Source: Chitinophagales bacterium
GTDB lineage: Bacteria; Bacteroidota; Bacteroidia; Chitinophagales; Chitinophagaceae
NCBI GenBank assembly: GCA_015655015.1
Contig: JAATFV010000219.1
Location: 1 to 38,168 of the forward strand
Reading direction: 5' to 3'
Length of the DNA: 38,168 bases
The notes under the pieces are model-generated. The model made no database searches, had not been told where the DNA came from, and was given only the letters and a program-made list of their open reading frames with translations. How positions within the stretch are numbered: position 1 is the first letter of the stretch; each line of letters starts with the position of its first letter. The translations under genes and the position numbers were made by a program. Positions 33,063 through 38,168 of the stretch are shown piece after piece.

Positions 33063-33439
33063 GTGCTGCATCTGTCTTCTTCCTGCAAGTACTACCTGTA
33101 TCGAAGCCCGGTCAATATGCGAAAGAGCTTTGATGGACTTACTGGCATTGTTCAGAATGAACTAAAAGCCGATGCGCTCAGTGCTGCCATCTTCATTTTC
33201 CTGAACCGTCGCCGCAACCAGGTGAAGCTGCTGCTGTGGGAGGGGATGGATTTTCTTTATACCATAAGCGGCTGGAAAAAGGCAGCTATGAACTTCCCGC
33301 CGGCAGTGATGGCGAACTCGCCGTTACTATAGAGGCCGATCAATTACTATTGCTGCTCAAGGGGATATCGCTTCGCCATATCCGCAGGCGAAAAAGATAC
33401 CAACACGGGGTTAAAAATGTGGATAACCAAGCCTGCTGA
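33063..33439 (+). pseudogene. IS66 tnpB, frameshifted
   Basis: Starts with GTG at 33063, 2 bases after the tnpA stop. The first part has YLYRSPVNMRKSFDGLTGIV and FLNRRRNQVKLLLWEG, the conserved IS66 Orf2 motifs; after a G-run near 33240 the frame changes and the normal continuation DGFSLYHKRLEKGSYELP is read in the next frame to the stop at 33439. One base is missing in the run. Confidence 0.8.
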
Positions 33440-33479
33440 AGCCGCGTTATTGCTGCATTTCAATACATTTGTCCTGCCT

Positions 33480-34904
33480 ATGCAGGAGGTAGCCATACAT
33501 ACTGATTACAAAGCGCTTTACGAAGAATCCCAACTCGTAATTACGCAATTGCGCCATGAACTCGATCAGCTGAAAAAAATGATCTTCGGCTCTCGCCAGG
33601 AGCGATTTATTTCCGGACAGTCTACTGATCCCACACAATTATCGATGGGCCTTCCTGCCGAACAGGTAGCAGCTACTTCGCTCATCAACGCCAAAAAGAT
33701 TGAATATACCCGTGTCGGTTCTGTTCCAGCCAACCCCATCACCACACAGCAGGGCCGCATGAAGTTGCCGGATCACCTGGAGCGCAAGGAGATCCTGGTG
33801 GATGTGGCCAGGAAAGAAGGATGCCGGGAGATCGGCAGGGACATCACCGAAGAACTGGAATATGAGCCTGGCAAGCTTTATGTGAACCGCTACATCCGGC
33901 CCAAATATGCCAGCGCCGACAATCAGACCATCCTAATGGCGCCGCTGCCTGAGCGGCCCTTACCCAAAGCCATTGCCGGCCCCGGACTGCTGGCCCAGAT
34001 CATCCTTGACAAGTATGTAGATCATTTACCGCTTCACCGTCAACAGCAACGCTTTAGCCGGGAGAAGATCAATATCCCCTACAGCACACTTACCGATTGG
34101 GTAAGCAACACCTGCGGGCTGATCACACCCTTATATGAGGCCCTGAAAAAAGAAGTGCTGGCCAGTGATTACCTGCATGCGGACGAAACACCGATCAAAG
34201 TGCTGGACAAAGACAAAAAAGGCGAGACCCACCGGGGTTACTTCTGGGTGTACCATAACAGCCTGCAGGATATGGTCTTCTTTGACTACCAGCCCGGACG
34301 GAGCCGGGAAGGCCCTTCTGAATTACTTAAGGACTTCCGGGGCCACTTACAGACAGACGGATATGCCGCCTACAATATCTTTGATACGCAAAAGGACGTA
34401 ACCCTATTGCATTGCATGGCCCACGCCAGAAGAAAGTTTGTGGAAGCCGGAACAAATGATAAAGCTCGTGCGGACTATGCCCTCGAACAAATCCAGCAGT
34501 TGTACGCCATCGAACGAAAGGCGGCTGATGAGCAGTTATCTGAAGCGGATACCTTACAACTACGTCAGGAGAAGGCAATACCTATCCTGGAAGCGCTCGG
34601 CAAGTGGATGCAGCAGGCCTATTTGGAAGTATTACCCAAGAGCGCCATCGGAATGGCTTTGGCCTACAGCATCCAAAGATGGCCGCGATTAATGATCTAC
34701 GCCACGGATGGAAAGTTGAATATCGACAACAACCCGGTAGAAAATTGCATCCGTCCCGTAGCCGCCGGGCGCAGCGCAATGTTATACTCTCTGTTGGGAA
34801 CTTGTAAACTACATGGTGCCAATCCCTTCGATTGGCTAAAGCACACCTTAGAAATAATACCTTCACATCCTATCAACAGGATTCAAGAACTTCTCCCACA
34901 TTGA
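33480..34904 (+). CDS. IS66 transposase TnpC
   Basis: The ATG at 33480 (MQEVAIHTDYKALYEESQLV) gives 474 residues, the usual length; an upstream ATG at 33417 would overlap tnpB. The N terminus has the leucine-zipper-like helix and the KMIFGSRQERF motif of IS66. The DDE residues are Asp in YLHADETPIKVLD, Asp in LQTDGYAAY, and Glu in IDNNPVENCIRPVAAGRSAM. The C-terminal HPINRIQELLPH has a diverged twin at 35566, beyond the passenger gene. Confidence 0.93.
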   Translation: MQEVAIHTDYKALYEESQLVITQLRHELDQLKKMIFGSRQERFISGQSTDPTQLSMGLPAEQVAATSLINAKKIEYTRVGSVPANPITTQQGRMKLPDHLERKEILVDVARKEGCREIGRDITEELEYEPGKLYVNRYIRPKYASADNQTILMAPLPERPLPKAIAGPGLLAQIILDKYVDHLPLHRQQQRFSREKINIPYSTLTDWVSNTCGLITPLYEALKKEVLASDYLHADETPIKVLDKDKKGETHRGYFWVYHNSLQDMVFFDYQPGRSREGPSELLKDFRGHLQTDGYAAYNIFDTQKDVTLLHCMAHARRKFVEAGTNDKARADYALEQIQQLYAIERKAADEQLSEADTLQLRQEKAIPILEALGKWMQQAYLEVLPKSAIGMALAYSIQRWPRLMIYATDGKLNIDNNPVENCIRPVAAGRSAMLYSLLGTCKLHGANPFDWLKHTLEIIPSHPINRIQELLPH

Positions 34905-34938
34905 GCATTTTTAAAAACCAAACGTCTGGATGTACATT

Positions 34939-35514
34939 ATGGACAATTTCTTAGAGGAAATACTACAAGTGGAACAAGGTAGCGCTATCAAAGCAACTGG
35001 TGAATATGTCGGCACACGGAAACTAATTGTTACGGTCGCCTTGAATTATAAAGCATTTAAACCAAGCATCTTGTTTAAATCGTTTATTCTCATTTTTATA
35101 GCCGGATTAATTATTCTCGCAATTTTCAAAACATTTCAACCTAAAAAACTAACGGATTCTGAGATTGGCGGGCTTGTCGTGCTGTATATTGCTTCCTTCA
35201 TTATCGGAGCAAATGTAATAAGGCAATTTTTCACTGACACAGCAATGAATTTCATCATCCGGGTTGATCATTCAGGAATAAGCATAGACGATAGGCAGTA
35301 TAAATGGGATAACATTTATGAAACTGCAATAATGAGCAAGGCTGGAGGAAACAAAACCTATAAGTATTTAGTTATTGCAATGCCTAATATGTCAACTTAT
35401 GAAAGTTACGACCTAACAAATTTTGTCAGCTTAAATCCTTTTGGTTTTGGAATGACCTTGGCAAAATATATCGAATATTTTAAGCCAAATCAGAAAATAA
35501 AACTATCAAGCTGA
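34939..35514 (+). CDS. Passenger gene in the IS66 element: YcxB-like membrane protein
   Basis: The ATG at 34939 (MDNFLEEILQVEQGSAIKAT) or the one 9 bases earlier gives about 191 residues. Two membrane helices lie near residues 46-68 and 76-96 (FILIFIAGLIILAIF and GGLVVLYIASFIIGANVI). The C-terminal part FIIRVDHSGISIDDRQYKWD and the IYETAIMSKAGGNKTYKYLV strand pattern resemble YcxB-like domains. It is A/T-rich against the IS genes. It has no role in transposition by appearance and may be a selfish or immunity-type cargo. Confidence 0.75.
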   Translation: MDNFLEEILQVEQGSAIKATGEYVGTRKLIVTVALNYKAFKPSILFKSFILIFIAGLIILAIFKTFQPKKLTDSEIGGLVVLYIASFIIGANVIRQFFTDTAMNFIIRVDHSGISIDDRQYKWDNIYETAIMSKAGGNKTYKYLVIAMPNMSTYESYDLTNFVSLNPFGFGMTLAKYIEYFKPNQKIKLSS

Positions 35515-35565
35515 ACCTGCCCCCTGTGCTCCAGGCAGCTTACTTGTTATCGTTTATGCGACTCC

Positions 35566-35606
35566 TCGCACCCCATCAGCAAGATCCAGGAATTGCTTCC
35601 ATATAT
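35566..35606 (+). pseudogene. Second copy of the tnpC 3' end
   Basis: The frame reads SHPISKIQELLPYIHSLYN, matching the tnpC end SHPINRIQELLPH at 34867-34901. About 11 of 36 bases differ, nearly all silent or at third positions, so this is a diverged homologue and not a fresh duplicate. It lies about 60 bases before the right inverted repeat, the usual place of the tnpC end. Confidence 0.75.
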
Positions 35607-35663
35607 TCACAGCCTATACAATATTGTACGTCATAAAAAACTGGGGGTTCGCCGGAGGCTTAC

Positions 35664-35671
35664 AGTATTTG
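35664..35671. repeat. Right target site duplication of the IS66 element
   Basis: AGTATTTG, identical to 32690-32697. Confidence 0.9.
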
Positions 35672-35708
35672 GTGATAATTGGGTGAAAGCGATTAGATCG
35701 ACAAGGAT

Positions 35709-35738
35709 TTGGTTAGATAATTGTCCGGTTAGGACCAC
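35709..35738. repeat. Dispersed repeat, copy C (core only)
   Basis: TTGGTTAGATAATTGTCC followed by GGTTAGGACCAC; it differs from copy A at one of 30 bases. Outside the core the similarity ends. Flanks ACAAGG (35701-35706) and CCTTGT (35753-35758) could pair across it. Before the IS66 insertion it lay about 100 bases after the 496-residue gene. Confidence 0.65.
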
Positions 35739-35844
35739 AACCCTCTCCAATGCCTTGTAAATCTAAACATTACGAGGCTATTTAAAATCTTCTTTTCAGC
35801 TAATTTCGAAGGATAGACTCTTTTGATTATATTGAGGTAAGTTG

Positions 35845-36585
35845 ATGCCAATACGCACACAAAAAATACCAAAGCAAATATTGGGATTCTTTTCAATCTC
35901 CGTCGCGTGGGCTAGCACGATGATCATCTATGCTGTTTACCAGGTGATAAAATATGGGAAAACAGAAGACATGGAGATGATGCTATTTTGGTCAGCTTTG
36001 TTTGTATTTATCGGCTGGGTGATTTTTATCATCTTTCCTCTTACCAGACTTGACCATTCCCGGAAAATATTCCAAATAAAAGTATTCCCATTTGTTACAG
36101 GAATTTACGCTGGGGGTGTCTACACTTTGCTTATAGGCGGACTTTTTCGATCCACTGAAGTGATAATAATGTTTTGGGTTTGGGCTATAGTAATAGGGGT
36201 GATTTTTGGATTTACCTATTCACTGCTTATTTCATCTAATAAACTCTTGCGGCTCGTGAATCGAAAGCCAGCATTACAACTGCTTTCGCCCATATCTCCG
36301 TTTATTTTTTGGGGTTTATTTTGGTGGTTATTACCATCGCTGTTTCCGAGTGAGGTATTTCGCTTTATGCCTGGGCGAATACAACGATCTATAGTGGCTC
36401 GCACTCTTCCAAAATTCAAGAAAGGAGACCGGATTTCTTCGTTGAAAGGCTCATTGCCAGGATATTTCGGTGATGACGACGCAAATGGTAATTGGGCATT
36501 TGAGTCAGACAATGAATTATTTAACTGTAAAATTGAAGTCAAAAATGACACTATACAAAAACTTGATATCCGCTTTAAAAAGTAG
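35845..36585 (+). CDS. Unknown protein with five membrane helices
   Basis: The ATG at 35845 gives 246 residues (a TTG one codon earlier is possible). Five hydrophobic helices are visible at about residues 12-36, 46-66, 79-101, 106-129 and 144-167 (for example VIIMFWVWAIVIGVIFGFTY and ISPFIFWGLFWWLLPSLFPS). The last 75 residues are soluble (FKKGDRISSLKGSLPGYFGD, NGNWAFESDNELFNCKIEVK). No family was recognised. It is the last gene before the tRNA-end-like site at 36667. Confidence 0.7.
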   Translation: MPIRTQKIPKQILGFFSISVAWASTMIIYAVYQVIKYGKTEDMEMMLFWSALFVFIGWVIFIIFPLTRLDHSRKIFQIKVFPFVTGIYAGGVYTLLIGGLFRSTEVIIMFWVWAIVIGVIFGFTYSLLISSNKLLRLVNRKPALQLLSPISPFIFWGLFWWLLPSLFPSEVFRFMPGRIQRSIVARTLPKFKKGDRISSLKGSLPGYFGDDDANGNWAFESDNELFNCKIEVKNDTIQKLDIRFKK

Positions 36586-36666
36586 AATTTGACGATGATC
36601 CGTTTAAATACTGAAAAATTTGTTGGTAATCAGTGCCAATCAAGGATTGAACTCAAGTCGAAAACA

Positions 36667-36700
36667 AACTGGTTCGAAAAACCTCCGTCCGGGACCACCA
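36667..36700. other. tRNA-3'-end-like sequence, possible attachment site
   Basis: Contains GGTTCGA (36671-36677) and CGGGACCACCA (36690-36700), which match the T arm and the last 11 bases of tRNA-Arg at 24949-24955 and 24963-24973. The 12 bases between differ. It could be an old attR copy from integration into the tRNA gene, which would make the island about 11.7 kb. Confidence 0.5.
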
Positions 36701-36744
36701 CTCACTTCAACCCGCCGGCTAGAACACTCATATGGTTCTACTTT

Positions 36745-37809
36745 CTATTGCTTTAAAAGTTCTTGCATCAAATTCGGTAAAGAAATCGCTGTAATACCTT
36801 CTCCCATAGGAAAACTCTCCATACCTGAATAAATAACAAAACGCTTGTCAGGTTTTATATCTTCGCATCCGCTATAAAAACCTTTTGAAACCGATGGGGC
36901 TGAACTACGCTTGATTTCAATAGCCCACTTTGCACCGCCAGGAAACTCCAGCACTAAATCTATTTCAGCGCCTCCGGGCGTGCCATAGTAATAAGGCTGC
37001 ACCCTTGAAGGAGATACTGACATGATGTTTTCAATAACAAAGCCTTCCCAGCTTCCTCCCACTACAGGGTGACCCAGAAGGCCATTGTAGTCGGATATAT
37101 TGAGCAGTGCGTGCGTTATACCGCTATCGCGTACATAAATCTTAGGGGATTTGACCAGGCGTTTGCCCACATTTACTGTCCAGGGCTTTAAGCGCCTGAC
37201 TAATAAAAGATCGGTCATTAAGTCAAGATAACGTCCAACGGTCATACTAGACACATCGAGATTCCTTGCGAAATTTGAGGCATTTAATACAGAGCCTTGA
37301 TTATGAGCCAGCATGGTCCAAAACCGCTCAAGCGTTTCGGCAGGAATTCGTGGCCCCAGTTGAGGTATATCACGCTCAAGGTAGGTTTTGATAAAATCGT
37401 GGCGCCAGTTTAAGCTGTTCTGATCAGAAGCCGACAACAAGCTTTCCGGAAAACCGCCACGGACCCATAAGCTGTTTAATTTCTCCAGGCTATTATCTGC
37501 ATATTCTGTCACATCTATGGGATAGAGTTCCATATATGCAATGCGCCCAGCCAGGGATTCACTGGATTGTTGCAGAAGATCAATGGAGGCGGAGCCTAAA
37601 AACAAGAATTGCCCAGCCCTATTCCCTTTGCGGCGCTCCTGGTCAATAATGCCTCTTAATGGAGCGAATATTTCAGGAAGACGTTGAACTTCATCAAGCA
37701 CGATTAATTTGTCGCTGTTTTCTACATGGAAGGCTTCAATATCCTGTATTTTTTGTAAATCTCTACGGTTTTCCAAATCAAGGTAGATATTCCGGTTAAA
37801 GGGAGCCAC
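36745..37809 (-). pseudogene. AAA/DUF4143 ATPase truncated by an IS21-type end
   Basis: The reading frame is open for 354 residues and ends normally. Present are Walker B KLIVLDEVQRLPE near residue 34, GSASIDLLQQSSESLAGR (sensor region), a winged-helix linker, and the DUF4143 nuclease-like domain with EIDLVLEFPGGAKWAIEIKR. The P-loop (GPRQxGKT) that should lie about 35 residues before Walker B is missing. The first codons (APFNRN) are read from the repeat of an IS21-type end, so the gene has lost its 5' end by insertion. The rest of the gene may lie on the far side of that element outside the window. Confidence 0.75.
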
Positions 37810-37846
37810 CGGTTCCGCACAAACAGAGCCATTTATTTCCGGGAAG
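37790..37846. repeat. Terminal tandem repeats of an IS21-type element
   Basis: Units of 23 to 24 bases start at 37790, 37813 and 37837 and share TTCCG...AAA...GAGCCA (the third is partial). Several such repeats near each end are typical of IS21-family elements, where they bind the transposase. They mark the right end of the element that carries istB. Confidence 0.65.
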
Positions 37847-37885
37847 AAAGCGGCCCTGTAACAGGACGTATTTGAAGGGCTAAAA

Positions 37886-38168
37886 TTAGTGATTTTTCTT
37901 CTTTCTCAGCGACTCCCCTTTTAATTCAATTTTGTGTGCATGAGCTGCCAACCTGTTCATTATGGCATCAGCGAGCGTTGGTTCGTTAAGGTATTCATAC
38001 CAAGATTTTACCGGCAACTGAGAAGTGATAATAGTTGCGCCCTTTCCGTACCGGTCTTCCAGGATCTGGAGCAGCGTGAGCTTCATGTTATGTTCCAGCG
38101 GCTGTAATCCAAAGTCGTCTAAGATTAGCAATGGAGTCCGTGCGATCTGGTTCAGCCATTTGATGTAG
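37886..38168 (-). CDS. istB: IS21 helper ATPase IstB (partial)
   Basis: The frame is open to the window end. It contains LLILDDFGLQPL (Walker B) and the following TIITSQLPVKSWYEYLNEPT and AIMNRLAAHAHKIEL, the standard C-terminal part of IstB, ending KKKNH. IstB is the AAA+ helper that activates the IstA transposase. The gene's first part and istA lie beyond the right edge of the window. The stop lies 40 bases from the terminal repeats. Confidence 0.9.
   Translation of the reverse strand, partial: YIKWLNQIARTPLLILDDFGLQPLEHNMKLTLLQILEDRYGKGATIITSQLPVKSWYEYLNEPTLADAIMNRLAAHAHKIELKGESLRKKKNH

Larger units (their letters stand above)
32698..35663 (+). mobile_element. Complete IS66-family element with a passenger gene
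   Basis: The ends GTAAGCCTCCGG(T/C)GAACCCC (32698-32717, and inverted at 35644-35663) match over 20 bases with one mismatch. They are flanked by the perfect 8-bp target duplication AGTATTTG (32690-32697 and 35664-35671), the size known for IS66. The 2966-bp element carries frameshifted tnpA and tnpB, an intact tnpC, a passenger gene and a second, diverged copy of the tnpC 3' end. Perfect duplications show that the whole unit, with the passenger, moved at once and not long ago. Confidence 0.9.
24899..36700. mobile_element. Putative genomic island at tRNA-Arg(CCT)
   Basis: The left border is the tRNA 3' end next to a broken tyrosine integrase; the right border is inferred from the tRNA-end-like sequence at 36667-36700. 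Genes inside are A/T-rich, defence-like or unknown, and contain several IS66 traces. The span is inference; the true right end may lie beyond the window. Confidence 0.5.

Noticed and set aside
25103..35704. 12-base match TTAGATCGACAA at 25103 and 35693
   Set aside because: A match of this length between two points in 10 kb is expected by chance; no flanking similarity.
28952..35738. Integron attC sites as the explanation of repeats A, B and C
   Set aside because: GTTAGG resembles part of an attC core site, but no paired inverse core RYYYAAC arrangement and no integron integrase were found.
36620..36832. Short plus-strand open frame across the attachment-like site
   Set aside because: No family signal; it overlaps the DUF4143 gene end.
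1..38168. CRISPR array or rRNA genes
   Set aside because: No regularly spaced repeats and no rRNA segments were seen on either strand.

Overview
The window reads as a chromosomal segment of a Bacteroidota bacterium, most likely family Chitinophagaceae. The reasons are the rplM-rpsI-rpsB-tsf-pyrH ribosomal block, a small THX ribosomal protein, several promoters that fit the Bacteroidota form (TTTG-type -33 box, about 19 nt, TAnnTTTG -7 box), a methionine synthase split into two genes, and IS66 and IS21 elements of the Bacteroidota type. No rRNA gene or CRISPR array was seen.

Region 1 (1-8375) is housekeeping: L13 (cut by the window edge), S9, S2, EF-Ts with a clear terminator, UMP kinase, a membrane-anchored coiled-coil protein, PdxH, THX, HU, a DUF4286 protein, exonuclease III and a LOG-type Rossmann protein. 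Region 2 (8392-18158, all minus strand) holds a probable outer-membrane barrel, the split metH pair behind a long leader, and a recR / Ig-like lipoprotein / PD-(D/E)XK nuclease group. In this nuclease the UvrD-type helicase part has lost its ATPase motifs while the nuclease and iron-sulfur motifs remain. Region 3 (18418-24741) carries a sigma-54 response regulator, a soluble hybrid histidine kinase and a single-domain response regulator on the plus strand, then an SRPBCC protein, a TPR membrane protein and an exported VOC protein.

Region 4 (24899 to the end) is an accessory island. It starts at a tRNA-Arg(CCT) gene directly followed by a broken tyrosine integrase. A possible degenerate copy of the tRNA 3' end lies at 36667-36700. 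Between them are defence-like and unknown genes: an Abi/HEPN protein, a divergent pair of unknown genes, a nucleotidyltransferase with a small partner, a Fic protein behind three 25-bp palindromes, and an orphan 496-residue protein. The island also holds an IS66 remnant and a complete IS66-family element with perfect 8-bp target duplications. That element carries a YcxB-like membrane passenger gene and two copies of the tnpC 3' end. At the right edge an IS21-type end has truncated an AAA/DUF4143 ATPase.

The strongest unexplained signals are: (a) a repeat family, three copies, that brackets island genes one by one (A-Fic-B-496aa-C); (b) the palindromic operator array in front of fic; (c) the IS66 element with a passenger gene between duplicated tnpC tails; (d) the helicase-eroded nuclease. 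All functions are inferred from sequence reading alone.
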